From positions 682,001-746,000 of the forward strand of contig NZ_JACHLM010000001.1 of NCBI RefSeq assembly GCF_014207965.1: a stretch of DNA of 64,000 nucleotides, read 5' to 3'. The notes beneath the pieces are model-generated. The model saw nothing but the letters and a program-made list of their open reading frames with translations. It made no database searches and was not told where the DNA came from. Positions 21,346 to 30,077 of this stretch are shown one piece after another. This DNA is from Brevundimonas bullata (GTDB taxonomy: Bacteria; Pseudomonadota; Alphaproteobacteria; Caulobacterales; Caulobacteraceae). Made by a program: the position numbers and the translations under genes. Position 1 is the first letter of the stretch. Every line of letters begins with the position of its first letter.

Positions 21346-22928
21346 GCAAGCGCCTTGCGCCGTCGCCAGGATAAACCGCCGCCCAACATAAGCACCAACA
21401 GCAGTCCGAACAGGCCGTCGCCCCAGCGGCCATAAAGGGTCGGGGCCGCCGGTTCGGGCAGGCGCACGTCGATGACCCCGGCATGGCCCGGGTCCAGCCG
21501 CTTGCCGTCCACGATGCGGCCCCAGGGGTCGATCATGGCCGAGACGCCGGTGGGCGTGGCGCGGGCGATGGGCAGACCCGTCTCGATGGCGCGATAGCTG
21601 GCCAGGTTCAGGTGCTGACGCGGACCCGAGGTGGCGCCGAACCAGGCGTCGTTGGAGACATTGACGATCCAGGCCGGGCGCGTCGCGCCGCTGGCCGGGG
21701 TGAAGCCCGGATAGAGGCTTTCATAGCAGATCAGCGGCTGGACGTTCGGCGCATTGACTAGGCTGATCGGCGCTGGCTTGGGCCCGGCGCTGAAGTCGGA
21801 CGGGACGTGGACCAGGCTGCGTACGCCGATCTGGCTCATCAGACGGCCCATGGGCAGGTATTCGCCGAAGGGCACCAGACGGTGCTTGTCGTAGATGGCC
21901 CCGATCCGCAGGCCCGCCGCGCCCTCGTCATGCAGGGCGAACAGGCTGTTGTAGTAGCGGGCGCCGCCCTCGGCGGTCGGGTCCGCCTCACCGCGGCTGA
22001 TGCCCATCAGCAGGGTTTGACCCGTCTGAAGGGCGCCGGCGATGGCCTGGGCGTCCGGGGAGTTGAAGACGTCGTTGGCCGTGGCGGGCAGGGCGCCCTC
22101 GGGCCAGACAACCACGTCGGGCAGGGCGGCCCCCGGCTGGGCCGTCAGGGCGACGTAGCGATCGACGATGGCCTGATAGGCCTCGGGCGACCATTTGGAT
22201 TCTTGCGGAATGTCGGCCTGAACCAGACGCACCAGGGTCGGGCCGTCCACGCGCTCAGCCGACGACAAGCGCAGGGCGCCGAAGCCGAACAGGCCCGCGA
22301 GAACCGCGACGCCCAGACCGGCGGCGATCAGGCGCGGACGACGCGGGCCGCCGCTCGCCAGAAGACCCAGGGCCGAAACCGCCGCCAGCGTAACCAGCCC
22401 CAAGCCATAGACGCCGGCCACCGAGGCGAACTGCGACATGGCCGAACCCGCCTGCCAGCTGGCCCCGGTCGGGTTCCAGGGAAAGCCGGTCAGGACATGG
22501 CCTCGCAACCATTCCAGCATGGCGAACAGGGCCGCAAACAGCAGGACCCGCCGCACGCCTTGCGGGGCGAAGCGACGATAGAGAGCCGTGGCCGCGCCGA
22601 AGAAGAGCCCCAGTCCCATGGGCAAAAGGCTGGCGGCGAAGGGCGCCATCCAGGCCTGATCCTTGTTGACCAGGAAGGCCTCGGCCACCCACCAGCAGCC
22701 GATGAAGAAGTAAGAAAATCCGGCCAGCCAGCCGACCCAGAAGCCGCCCTTCACCGTGCGCGACCGTTCGGCCAGCAGCATCAGCAGCGGATAGCCCAGC
22801 AGGCCCGGCAGGATGCCGAACGGGGGATGCGCCAGGGCGGCGGCGGCGCCGGCCAGCAGGGCCAGGGCGATCCGTCCCCAGCGGTTCGTCAGCACGCCCC
22901 CCCAAAGGGCCGACAAACGGTCGTTCAT
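21342..22928 (-). CDS. lnt: Apolipoprotein N-acyltransferase Lnt
   Basis: A 528-residue inner-membrane enzyme that adds the third acyl chain to lipoproteins. Several N-terminal transmembrane segments are followed by a periplasmic nitrilase domain. The catalytic triad is visible: Glu in VWPEGALPA (near 274), Lys in YDKHRLVPFGEYLP (near 349) and Cys in ICYESLYPG (near 400). A last transmembrane helix precedes a basic tail. The ATG overlaps the ybeY stop (ATGA), placing it in a phoH-ybeY-lnt operon. Confidence 0.97.
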   Translation of the reverse strand: MNDRLSALWGGVLTNRWGRIALALLAGAAAALAHPPFGILPGLLGYPLLMLLAERSRTVKGGFWVGWLAGFSYFFIGCWWVAEAFLVNKDQAWMAPFAASLLPMGLGLFFGAATALYRRFAPQGVRRVLLFAALFAMLEWLRGHVLTGFPWNPTGASWQAGSAMSQFASVAGVYGLGLVTLAAVSALGLLASGGPRRPRLIAAGLGVAVLAGLFGFGALRLSSAERVDGPTLVRLVQADIPQESKWSPEAYQAIVDRYVALTAQPGAALPDVVVWPEGALPATANDVFNSPDAQAIAGALQTGQTLLMGISRGEADPTAEGGARYYNSLFALHDEGAAGLRIGAIYDKHRLVPFGEYLPMGRLMSQIGVRSLVHVPSDFSAGPKPAPISLVNAPNVQPLICYESLYPGFTPASGATRPAWIVNVSNDAWFGATSGPRQHLNLASYRAIETGLPIARATPTGVSAMIDPWGRIVDGKRLDPGHAGVIDVRLPEPAAPTLYGRWGDGLFGLLLVLMLGGGLSWRRRKALA

Positions 22929-23380
22929 GCATCAGCCTCGTGTTCGATGGCGTAGGGATCGGCGACGCCGAGCGCGGCCAGGATCTCGCGCTCCTCGGCC
23001 TCCATCTCCTCGGCCTCGGCCTCGTCTTCATGGTCGCGGCCCAAGAGGTGCAGCACCCCGTGGACGACCAGATGACTCAGATGATCGGAGAGGGTCTTGC
23101 CCTGGGTCTCGGCCTCGGCGGCGCAATAGGCATAGCCCAGCACCACGTCGCCCAGATGCGGAAAGGCGCTCTCAGCCGCCGGGAAGGACAGGACATTGGT
23201 CGGCCGATCCTTGTCGCGGAAGCGCGCGTTCAGATCCTGCACCCCGGCGTCGTCGGTCAGCAGCAGCACCACGTCGCCCTCGACCGCGCCCAGCGCCGCC
23301 GTCGCCGCGCGCAGCACCACAGCGTCCACATCAGGCAGGGCAGCCGTCCAGGCTGCGTCCTCGACCTCGATCTCGATCAT
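22925..23380 (-). CDS. ybeY: Endoribonuclease YbeY
   Basis: A 151-residue metal-dependent RNase acting in 16S rRNA maturation and ribosome quality control. The zinc motif is HGVLHLLGRDH with three His, preceded by the conserved HLVV. Its ATG overlaps the phoH stop by one base (TGATG) and its stop overlaps the lnt start. The phoH-ybeY-lnt order is widely conserved. Confidence 0.96.
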   Translation of the reverse strand: MIEIEVEDAAWTAALPDVDAVVLRAATAALGAVEGDVVLLLTDDAGVQDLNARFRDKDRPTNVLSFPAAESAFPHLGDVVLGYAYCAAEAETQGKTLSDHLSHLVVHGVLHLLGRDHEDEAEAEEMEAEEREILAALGVADPYAIEHEADA

Positions 23381-24375
23381 CAGTCTGCGTCGTCCTCAAG
23401 ATCGGCGGCGGGCCGCCCCCGCGCCGCATCGGCGTCATAGGCGCGCACGATACGCTCGACCATGGCGTGACGCACCACATCCTCGGCCTTGAAGGCCTGA
23501 ACGCCTACCCCCTTCACGTCCTCGAGGATGCGCAGGGCATGGCGCAGGCCGGAATCGCGCGGGTTCAGCAGGTCGATCTGCGACGGGTCGCCAGTGACGA
23601 CCATGCGGGCGCCTTCACCCAGGCGGGTCAGGACCATCTTCATCTGCAGCCGCGAGGTGTTCTGCGCCTCGTCGACGATGATGAAGGCGTGGCTGAGGGT
23701 GCGGCCGCGCATGAAGGCGATGGGGGCGGCTTCGATCTCGCCCTTCTCGCGGCGACGACGCACGTCCTCGACGCCGAGAATGTCGTTCAGCGCCTCCCAG
23801 ATCGGGGCCAGATAGGGGTCGACCTTCTCGTTCAGATCGCCCGGCAGGAAGCCCAGCTTCTCGCCCGCCTCGACCGCCGGGCGGGTGATGACCAGCCGGT
23901 CCACCTGGCCGCGCCGCAGCAGGCTCGCGCCATAGGCCGCCGCCAGGAAGGTCTTGCCCGTGCCAGCCGGTCCAACGCCAAAGGTCAGTTCGCAGCGGCT
24001 GAGCAGGTCCAGATAGCGGGCCTGGGCCGCCGTCTTGGGCGCGATCGCGCCGCGTCGGCCAACCGGCAGGGCGATGGCGTCCGGCACGACCCGGCCCTGA
24101 TCAGCGCGCGGCTGCGCTACGGCGGCCCCCAGGGCCATGCGCACGTCGGCCTCGGTGATCTCGGCGCCCGTATCCGCCCGCGTCGCCAGGACAACGACGA
24201 CGCGCTTGGCCTGGGCCCGGTCCCGCGCCGAGCCGTTGATCGACACGCCCCCGCCCGGCGCCTCGACCAGCACCTTGAAGGCGTCTTCGATCAGGGCGAC
24301 GTGGCGGCTGTTGGGGCCGATCACGGCCCGCAAGGCCTGATCGCTCAGGGACAGGAACTCGGACTCTCGCGCCAT
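23380..24375 (-). CDS. phoH: PhoH family ATPase
   Basis: A 331-residue PhoH-like protein with an N-terminal KH-like region, then a P-loop ATPase domain with Walker A GPAGTGKTFLAAAYG (near residue 137) and Walker B AFIIVDEAQNTS. The family is linked to RNA metabolism through its constant association with ybeY, seen here. It begins the operon after a repeat-containing gap. Confidence 0.94.
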   Translation of the reverse strand: MARESEFLSLSDQALRAVIGPNSRHVALIEDAFKVLVEAPGGGVSINGSARDRAQAKRVVVVLATRADTGAEITEADVRMALGAAVAQPRADQGRVVPDAIALPVGRRGAIAPKTAAQARYLDLLSRCELTFGVGPAGTGKTFLAAAYGASLLRRGQVDRLVITRPAVEAGEKLGFLPGDLNEKVDPYLAPIWEALNDILGVEDVRRRREKGEIEAAPIAFMRGRTLSHAFIIVDEAQNTSRLQMKMVLTRLGEGARMVVTGDPSQIDLLNPRDSGLRHALRILEDVKGVGVQAFKAEDVVRHAMVERIVRAYDADAARGRPAADLEDDAD

Positions 24376-24392
24376 AGGTTTCCTTTTTTGGG

Positions 24393-24486
24393 CCCCTAAC
24401 GCCTCGCTCGCGGAGCGAGGCTGCTTGAGGGGCCGTTTCTTGGGGTCCCTAACGCCTCGTCCGGCGGGATGAGGCTGCTTGAGGGA
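24393..24486. repeat. Two tandem CTGCTTGAGGG palindromic units
   Basis: Unit one, 24393-24432, starts CCCCTAACGCCTCGCTCG and ends GGCTGCTTGAGGGG. Unit two, 24446-24486, starts TCCCTAACGCCTCG and ends GGCTGCTTGAGGGA. Each folds into a hairpin closed by CGCCTCG and CGAGG(C). They belong to the dispersed family also seen at 28811, 29515, 30217, 41372, 48532, 50334 and 56687. They lie between miaB and phoH. Confidence 0.75.
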
Positions 24487-24524
24487 CGCAGAATAATAAG
24501 CCGCCTCGTCGGAGGCGTGTCGAG

Positions 24525-25931
24525 CTAGATAGTGCCTTGATCGACGAGGCGCCCGTTCAAACTGTTCTGGGCGCCGCTGACGATCTCGACCGGAACGATC
24601 TGGCCCAGAAGATGATCCGCGCTATCGACGTGGACTGCCTGGAGATAGGGCGAGCGGCCGATGGCCTGACCGTCATACCGGCCCTTCTTTTCGAACAGGA
24701 CCTTCAGGGTCTTGCCCGCCTGGGCGGCGTTGAACACAGTCTGTTGTTCGAACAGCAGGGCCTGAAGCCGGTGCAGCCGCTCCAGCGCCACGGCCTCCTC
24801 GACCTGGCCCGCCATGGTCGCGGCGGGCGTGCCGGGACGCGGCGAATAGACGAAGCTGAAGGCCCCCGCATAGGTGACCTGTCGCACCAGATCGAGGGTG
24901 TCCTCGAAGTCGCGATCCGTCTCCCCGGGGAAGCCGACGATGAAGTCGCCGGCGATGGCCATGTCGGGCCGGGCCGCACGGATGCGAGCGATCAGGTCGA
25001 TGTATTTCTGACGCCCGTGCTTGCGGTTCATCAGCCGCAGTACCCGGTCAGACCCGGCCTGAACCGGCAGGTGCAGATAGGGCATCAGGGCGTCCAGATC
25101 GGCGTGGGCGGCGATCAGGTCATCCGACATGTCGTTGGCGTGACTGGTCGTGTAGCGGATGCGGTCCAGACCCGGGATCTCGGCCAGGGCGTAGGCCAGA
25201 CGCGCCAGCGTATACGGCTTTCCGTCCGGTCCTTCGCCGTCATAGGCGTTGACGTTCTGGCCCAGCAGGGTGACCTCGCGCACGCCTCGGTCGGCCAGGG
25301 CGCGAGCCTCGGCCAGGACCGCCGCCACCGGGCGCGACCACTCGGCGCCGCGCGTATAGGGCACGACGCAGAAGGTGCAGAACTTGTCGCAGCCCTCCTG
25401 CACCGTCAGGAAGGCGGTCGGGCCGTCGCCGCCGCGCGCGGCAGGCAGGGCGTCGAACTTTTCATGCGGGGCGAAGTCGGCGCCGATGCGCTCGCCGCGC
25501 GCCCGCGCCGTGCGGGTCAGCAGTTCCGGCAGCTGGTGGTAGGCCTGGGGTCCGACCACCAGATCGACCGCCGGCTGGCGCTTCATGATCTCCTCGCCCT
25601 CGGCCTGGGCGACGCAGCCGGCGACGGCGATGGTCATGCCGCCGTCGCCGCGCGCAACCTTGCGCTCGCGCATCTGCTTCAGCTTGCCCAGCTCGGAATA
25701 GACCTTCTCGGCGGCCCGTTCGCGGATGTGGCAGGTATTGAGGATGACGAAGTCGGCGCCTTCGGGCGCGTCCGTGGTCGCATAACCCAGGGGGCGCAGG
25801 ACGTCGGCCATACGCTCCGAGTCATAGACGTTCATCTGACAGCCGTAGGTCTTGATGAACAGGCGTTTGGGCGCCGCCGAAGCAGCCGCGCCATCCGCCG
25901 TTTCCACGAGCTTTTCGAGCGTATCAGTCAT
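24525..25931 (-). CDS. miaB: tRNA 2-methylthiotransferase MiaB
   Basis: A 468-residue radical SAM methylthiotransferase that converts i6A37 to ms2i6A37 in tRNAs. Domains in order are an N-terminal UPF0004 with [17 protein letters not shown] and further cluster Cys, a radical SAM core with [17 protein letters not shown] (near residue 180), and a C-terminal TRAM domain. It lies 52 bases downstream of fur on the same strand. Confidence 0.97.
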   Translation of the reverse strand: MTDTLEKLVETADGAAASAAPKRLFIKTYGCQMNVYDSERMADVLRPLGYATTDAPEGADFVILNTCHIRERAAEKVYSELGKLKQMRERKVARGDGGMTIAVAGCVAQAEGEEIMKRQPAVDLVVGPQAYHQLPELLTRTARARGERIGADFAPHEKFDALPAARGGDGPTAFLTVQEGCDKFCTFCVVPYTRGAEWSRPVAAVLAEARALADRGVREVTLLGQNVNAYDGEGPDGKPYTLARLAYALAEIPGLDRIRYTTSHANDMSDDLIAAHADLDALMPYLHLPVQAGSDRVLRLMNRKHGRQKYIDLIARIRAARPDMAIAGDFIVGFPGETDRDFEDTLDLVRQVTYAGAFSFVYSPRPGTPAATMAGQVEEAVALERLHRLQALLFEQQTVFNAAQAGKTLKVLFEKKGRYDGQAIGRSPYLQAVHVDSADHLLGQIVPVEIVSGAQNSLNGRLVDQGTI

Positions 25932-25983
25932 GCCCGGCTTATGATCGCCGAAACCGACGACGGCAAGGCGATCAGACGCAGGC

Positions 25984-26460
25984 TCAGCTGTCCGTGGGTT
26001 CGACGCGCGCGGCGTGACGCTTGTAGATCAGACCCTCGCGTTCGCCCGGCTCGACGCCCTCGATCGCGTGGCCGTAGAGCTCCAGCTTGTGACCGACCAG
26101 TTCGAAGCCCAGACGCTTGGCGATCTCAGTCTTCAAACGCTCGATCTCGGCGTCGAAGAACTCGATGACCTCACCGGTCTTGGTGTCGATCAGGTGGTCG
26201 TGGTGGTCGTCGCCCGCCTCTTCATACCGGCTGCGACCGTCGCCGAAGTCATGCTTCTCGACTACGCCCGCCTCTTCGAACAGGCGCACGGTGCGATAGA
26301 CGGTGGCGATCGAGATATGCGGATCGATGGCCGAGGCGCGGCGGTACAGCTCCTCGACGTCAGGGTGATCCTCGGCCTGCGACAGCACGCGGGCGATCAC
26401 GCGCCGCTGTTCGGTCATACGCATGCCGCGGTCGGCGCAAAGTTTCTCGATCCGTTCCAT
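25984..26460 (-). CDS. fur: Ferric uptake regulator Fur
   Basis: A 158-residue Fur-family repressor. It has a winged helix ([38 protein letters not shown]) and a dimerisation domain with the metal site DHHDHLID. The two cysteines of E. coli Fur that follow this motif are replaced ([10 protein letters not shown]), so the Cys-ligated structural zinc site is absent, which I believe is usual in alphaproteobacterial Fur. It represses iron uptake when iron is plentiful. It sits between rimI and miaB, all leftward. Confidence 0.94.
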   Translation of the reverse strand: MERIEKLCADRGMRMTEQRRVIARVLSQAEDHPDVEELYRRASAIDPHISIATVYRTVRLFEEAGVVEKHDFGDGRSRYEEAGDDHHDHLIDTKTGEVIEFFDAEIERLKTEIAKRLGFELVGHKLELYGHAIEGVEPGEREGLIYKRHAARVEPTDS

Positions 26461-26488
26461 GGGCCGGAGGATAGGCTGAGCCGTCGCC

Positions 26489-26905
26489 TTATGGAAGCTG
26501 TCGAGAAAAGTTCAGCCCCAGCACCAGGGCGTCCTCGCGACTTCCATCCGGACGCGCATAATATCCGCGACGACGCCCCGCCTCGGTGAACCCCGTGCGG
26601 GCGTAGAGGGCGCGGGCGGCGACATTGTCCTCGGCCACTTCCAGGAACATCCGCTCGGCCCCCAGCGCCGCCGCGCGCACCACGGCGGTCTCGACCAGAC
26701 GCCCTCCCAGGCCGTTGCGGCGGGCGGCGGGCCGCACGGCCAAGGTCAGGATTTCCGCCTCGTCGGCCACGACCCGGATCAGGATGAAGCCGTCCGCTTC
26801 CTCAACCGCGAAGACGCCCGGCGAGGCCAGCAGGGCCGCCAACGAGGCGGCGTCCCACGGCGTCTCGAAGGCCTCGGCGTGGAGGGCGGCGAGGGTCTCG
26901 GTCAC
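26489..26905 (-). CDS. rimI: Ribosomal-protein alanine acetyltransferase RimI-like
   Basis: A 138-residue GNAT acetyltransferase with the acetyl-CoA loop AVRPAARRNGLGGRLVE and the following LEVAEDNVAARALYARTGF. RimI acetylates the N-terminal alanine of ribosomal protein S18. The start is a GTG that overlaps the tsaB stop (GTGA). The tsaB-rimI pairing is common and supports the name. Confidence 0.92.
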   Translation of the reverse strand: MTETLAALHAEAFETPWDAASLAALLASPGVFAVEEADGFILIRVVADEAEILTLAVRPAARRNGLGGRLVETAVVRAAALGAERMFLEVAEDNVAARALYARTGFTEAGRRRGYYARPDGSREDALVLGLNFSRQLP

Positions 26906-27582
26906 GATGCGGGCGGGCGCGGCTGGCCCGGCAGCCGGCTGGGCGGGGTGGCGTCGGGCGCGCGCAGATAAAGAGGGCGGGGCGGGGCGTTCGCCCGATC
27001 GGCGGCGGCGGTCAGCCGGGCCAGGGCCTCAGACGTCGGCGCCGCCAGCGGCTCCGAGACGGCCTTTCCGAGACGATCAGGGAAGGTCTCGCTCAACAGC
27101 ACCGCGCCCGATCCGACCAGGGTCGGCGCGGCGCCCGCCTCGAGAATACGTTCAACGGCGACGTCCAGCGGCAGGGCCTCGGCCGCGCCCAGGGCGATGC
27201 CGTCGCGGAACAGGCGCGCATAGACCTGACCCCGGCGGGCGTCGATGACGGCGGCGACCAGACCCCCGGCCTCGACCGAGCCGGCCAGGGCGTCCAGCGT
27301 CGAGACGCCGACGACCGGACGAGCCAGGGCCGCGCCCAGACCCTGCGCAAAGGCCAAACCGACGCGCAGGCCGGTGAAGGACCCCGGCCCCACGGTGACG
27401 CCGATCCGGTCAAGCGCGCCGAAGCCGCCGCCCGCGTCAGCCACAGCGTCGCGAGTCATGCCGGCCAGACGCTCCTGATGGCCCTTGGTCATCAGTTCGG
27501 TGCGCAGGCCCAGCAGACGCCCGCCCTCGACCACGGCGGCCGTACAGGCGCCCAGCGCCGTATCCACGATCAGAACTCTCAT
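26902..27582 (-). CDS. tsaB: tRNA t6A modification protein TsaB
   Basis: About 226 residues of the ASKHA fold, starting MRVLIVDTALGACTAAVVEG and carrying GVTVGPGSFTGLRVGLAFAQ. TsaB is the partner that organises TsaD and TsaE in threonylcarbamoyl-adenosine synthesis at position 37 of ANN-decoding tRNAs. The ATG at 27582 gives the family start; upstream in-frame sequence would enter the XRE gene. It is coupled to rimI. Confidence 0.95.
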   Translation of the reverse strand: MRVLIVDTALGACTAAVVEGGRLLGLRTELMTKGHQERLAGMTRDAVADAGGGFGALDRIGVTVGPGSFTGLRVGLAFAQGLGAALARPVVGVSTLDALAGSVEAGGLVAAVIDARRGQVYARLFRDGIALGAAEALPLDVAVERILEAGAAPTLVGSGAVLLSETFPDRLGKAVSEPLAAPTSEALARLTAAADRANAPPRPLYLRAPDATPPSRLPGQPRPPAS

Positions 27583-27604
27583 CGCGGCCTTCCTATCGGG
27601 GCGA

Positions 27605-27973
27605 TCAGGCCGACGCCAGCGCCGCGACCACACGTGTCACCGCCTGACGCACCGCCGGATCGGCGATGCGCGGAAAGGCCTCGGCCAGGGCGCGTCCGTC
27701 CGCTGTCGCGGTCAGGGCATGAAGTCCCGCCATCGGATCGGCGTCGTCCGTCCGCGGCGGAAAGAAGTCAGCCACCGAACAGCCCAGGACTGTCGCGACC
27801 TGATGCAGGCGTGAGGCCGAGACGCGGTTGGCGCCCTTTTCGTATTTTTGAATCTGCTGGAAGCTGACGCCCAGTTGCACGGCCAGGGCAGTCTGCGACA
27901 GGCCCAGTGCCGAACGGCGCGCCGCCATCCGCAAGCCCACGACGGCGTCGATATCCTGAGTACGGCGGTTCAT
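27605..27973 (-). CDS. XRE-family regulator (type A, copy 2)
   Basis: A 122-residue protein with an HTH (RMAARRSALGLSQTALAVQL, then FQQIQKYEKGANRVSASRL) and a helical tail. The segment FQQIQKYEKGANR is identical to that of the regulator at 20343, so the two are paralogues. It lies 22 bases upstream of tsaB and downstream of the type B regulator at 28046. Upstream is the dyad GTTTCAT-N8-ATGAAAC. Function unknown. Confidence 0.87.
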   Translation of the reverse strand: MNRRTQDIDAVVGLRMAARRSALGLSQTALAVQLGVSFQQIQKYEKGANRVSASRLHQVATVLGCSVADFFPPRTDDADPMAGLHALTATADGRALAEAFPRIADPAVRQAVTRVVAALASA

Positions 27974-28006
27974 GGGCGGCGTCTCCCTGACGATGACGAC
28001 CGCAGA

Positions 28007-28028
28007 GTTTCATGAAGCCCAATGAAAC
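28007..28028. promoter_or_regulatory. Dyad GTTTCAT-N8-ATGAAAC upstream of an XRE gene
   Basis: A perfect seven-base inverted repeat lies 34 bases upstream of the start of the regulator at 27605-27973 and just after the stop of the type B regulator. It is followed by TGTTTCGTTTCAT, which repeats the half-site. It is a good candidate autoregulatory operator. Its resemblance to parS half-sites (GTTTCA) is noted, but the spacing differs. Confidence 0.5.
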
Positions 28029-28045
28029 ACAACTGTTTCGTTTCA

Positions 28046-28639
28046 TCATTCATCCAGGCGCGCGACGACCGCCGAGACGGCGCGGGCCTGGGCGCGCGGA
28101 ATTCGCTCGATGGTCAGCAGGGCGCCGGCGCCGCGCACCACCAGTTCCGCCTCGTCAGACCGGACGTAGAGGCGCGCCCGCAGAGAGCCGTCGTCCATCT
28201 CGATGACACAGCCCTGATCCCGGCGCGGCCAGCGGCCTGGTGCGTACTCGAGCACCGTCCCGGCTGCTGCCCAGGGGGCTAGGTCGTCGGTGGAGAGTTG
28301 CAGCCGCCGCTTGGAGACCGGCGCGGCTTCAAAGGCGCGACCGCGCGCCTGAAGGCCGTCAACACTGGGTTTAGGCTGAGGGGCAGGGGCGGCGCCGATC
28401 AGAAGCGCCAGATCCTCGGGCGTGGCGTCCAGAGCGCCCGTCAGGCGCCGCTGCACGTCGGGGCGGAATAGACCGGGGCGCTTGCCGGCCTCGTACAGGC
28501 CCCAGCCCTGGCTGGTCATGCCGATCCTCTGACCGGCCTCGGCCTGGCTCAACCCGCGCTCGCGGCGCAGGGCGGACAGGGCCTCGCCGAGGGCGCGTCC
28601 CTCGGCGCCGACGTCCTCATTGGAATTGAAGCGGGCCAT
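28046..28639 (-). CDS. XRE-family regulator (type B, copy 2)
   Basis: About 197 residues with an HTH (LGEALSALRRERGLSQAEAG, then SQGWGLYEAGKRPGLFRPDV) and a C-terminal segment of about 110 residues with beta-rich character (VIEMDDGSLRARLYVRSDEA) that could bind a ligand. It shares the QxWGxxExGK recognition pattern with the regulator at 20887. The ATG at 28639 is used; upstream in-frame sequence would run through a parS-like site and a repeat. It begins the leftward run that continues to tsaB. Confidence 0.83.
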   Translation of the reverse strand: MARFNSNEDVGAEGRALGEALSALRRERGLSQAEAGQRIGMTSQGWGLYEAGKRPGLFRPDVQRRLTGALDATPEDLALLIGAAPAPQPKPSVDGLQARGRAFEAAPVSKRRLQLSTDDLAPWAAAGTVLEYAPGRWPRRDQGCVIEMDDGSLRARLYVRSDEAELVVRGAGALLTIERIPRAQARAVSAVVARLDE

Positions 28640-28675
28640 GCGGCGATCATGCCCCACGGCCCGTTCGGACGATAG

Positions 28676-28691
28676 TGTTTCATGTGAAACA
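28676..28691. promoter_or_regulatory. parS-like site upstream of an XRE gene
   Basis: TGTTTCATGTGAAACA differs by one base from the parS consensus TGTTTCACGTGAAACA. It lies 37 bases upstream of the type B XRE gene start and about 17 kb from the origin gap. It is probably a ParB-binding site; a role in XRE promoter control is also possible. Confidence 0.6.
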
Positions 28692-28704
28692 TCATTTTTG
28701 GGGG

Positions 28705-28890
28705 CCGCGGTCAAAAGGCTCCGCCTTTTCGACCCGACGCGAGCGTTCTTGTGGGCCGCGGTCGTCGACCCTTCGGGATCTCCCGACCCGACGCGGCCTG
28801 GCGCTTCGCGCGCTCAAGCAGAGAGCCGCCGCGCGGCGAGCGGTAGCGCCCAAACATGAGAGCGACCGCACCCACAGCGGTAGCGCCCTT
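28705..28890. repeat. Composite palindromic repeat (CGACCCGACGCG and CTCAAGCAG units)
   Basis: The left part contains GCGGTCAAAAGGCTCCGCC, CGACCCGACGCG and GGCCTGGCGCTTCGCGCGC. The same series appears inverted and shortened at 48532-48631. It runs into a CTCAAGCAG unit at 28811-28851 ending GGTAGCGCCC, and a half unit ending at the nfuA stop. There is no coding evidence in the gap. Confidence 0.7.
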
Positions 28891-29446
28891 AAATCACCTG
28901 CTCGACGCTGGTCACTTCGGGGATGTAGTGGCGCATCATCTGCTCGACGCCGGACTTCAAGGTGGCCGAGGAGGAGGGGCAACCCGAGCAGGCGCCACGC
29001 ATGCGTAAACGCAGCACGCCGGTTTCCAGATCGAAGTGATCGAACAGGATGTCGCCGCCGTCCTGGGCCACAGCGGGGCGGATGCGGCTGTCCAGCAGAC
29101 CCTTGATCTCGGCGACGATCTCGCTGTCCTCGCCGACGTCTTCAGCCGCCGCCTCGACGCCGCGCGTCAACGGCGCGCCCGAGACGAAGTGATCCATGAT
29201 GACCGCCAAAATGGGGGCCTTCATCTGGCTCCACTCCAGCCCCTGGGCGGCGCGCGTCACCGAGACATAGTCGGCGCCGAAAAAGACGCCTTCGACGCCC
29301 TCCAGCTCGAACAGAGCCTCAGCCAGCGGCGAGGCCGCCGCTTCGTCGATGGTGCGATATTCCAGAACGCCCTCGGGCGCCACGTCGCGGCCCGGCAGGA
29401 ATTTCAGGACATTGGGGTTGGGCGTGGGTTCGGTCTGGATGAACAT
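28889..29446 (-). CDS. nfuA: NifU-like iron-sulfur scaffold/carrier protein (Nfu)
   Basis: A 185-residue Nfu protein with an N-terminal Nfu_N domain (MFIQTEPTPNPNVLKFLPGR) and a C-terminal NifU domain carrying the CxxC cluster ligands in GACSGCPSSSATL. It delivers assembled Fe-S clusters to target enzymes. The length and both domains are complete. It is flanked on both sides by palindromic repeat units, with uspA-like and gdhZ genes further upstream on the same strand. Confidence 0.95.
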   Translation of the reverse strand: MFIQTEPTPNPNVLKFLPGRDVAPEGVLEYRTIDEAAASPLAEALFELEGVEGVFFGADYVSVTRAAQGLEWSQMKAPILAVIMDHFVSGAPLTRGVEAAAEDVGEDSEIVAEIKGLLDSRIRPAVAQDGGDILFDHFDLETGVLRLRMRGACSGCPSSSATLKSGVEQMMRHYIPEVTSVEQVI

Positions 29447-29514
29447 GGCCGGGAGATGCGCTCCCTGCGCGACATCTTCAAGACCCTACGGACGCCGCGT
29501 GAGGCGCCAATCGT

Positions 29515-29603
29515 CGCTCTAGCAGCGAGGCTCCGCGAGCCGAGCGGTAGCGACCCTAAGCTCGCTCAAGCAGCGAGCCGCCGCGCGGCGAGCGATAGCG
29601 CCC
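29515..29603. repeat. Two tandem CTCAAGCAG...TAGCGCCC units
   Basis: Unit one is 29515-29555 and unit two 29563-29603. Unit two starts CGCTCAAGCAGCGAGCCGCC and ends GCGAGCGATAGCGCCC, and is nearly identical to 28811-28851. Each contains a GC-rich palindrome. They lie between nfuA and the UspA gene. Confidence 0.78.
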
Positions 29604-29609
29604 TGATAA

Positions 29610-30077
29610 TCACGCCAGGTCCTCGATGTCGGCGTCGGTCAGTTCGCCGGGGACGATGGTCACGGGCAGCTTGCGGCCGGTGAAGGCCCCGCCCTGTTTC
29701 AACACGGCGGAGACGAGAGGCCCCGGACCGCGCGAGCCCGAGCCCGCCGCGAGGACCAGGATCTTGATGTCGGGGTCGGCCCCGACGGTCTTGCGAATGG
29801 CGCCCTGGGGATCGCCTTCTTCGATGATGAAGATAGGCGCGGAGCCGGACTTGTCAGCGGCTTCCTCGCCGATGCGGGTCAGAAGGGCCTCGGCCTCTTC
29901 GCGCTGCTGTCGGCGGATTTCGTCGCGGACGCCGGACCAGTGCTCGTCCGAGCCCCCGGGCAGGGCGCGCAGCAGGACGACGCGGCCGCCGGTCGACTTG
30001 GCTCGACGCGCGGCGTAGCCCAGGGCCGCGCCGAACTCGGGGCTGTCGTCGACGACGACGAGAAACTTCCTGGGCAT
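29610..30077 (-). CDS. Universal stress protein (UspA family)
   Basis: About 155 residues with a UspA fold: the strand KFLVVVDDSPEFGAALGYAA at the N-terminus and a C-terminal phosphate-binding region (LAAGSGSRGPGPLVSAVL) before VTIVPGEL. This resembles ATP-binding members (GxxGxxxxGS-like loop). The role is usually in stress survival and is not known here. The ATG at 30077 is used because upstream in-frame sequence is repeat-rich and has no family similarity. Confidence 0.88.
   Translation of the reverse strand: MPRKFLVVVDDSPEFGAALGYAARRAKSTGGRVVLLRALPGGSDEHWSGVRDEIRRQQREEAEALLTRIGEEAADKSGSAPIFIIEEGDPQGAIRKTVGADPDIKILVLAAGSGSRGPGPLVSAVLKQGGAFTGRKLPVTIVPGELTDADIEDLA

Noticed and set aside
28052-28900. 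CRISPR-like spacing of repeats in the 28-30 kb region
   Set aside because: The repeats are palindromic intergenic units with variable gaps and no unique spacers of constant length; no cas genes are present.
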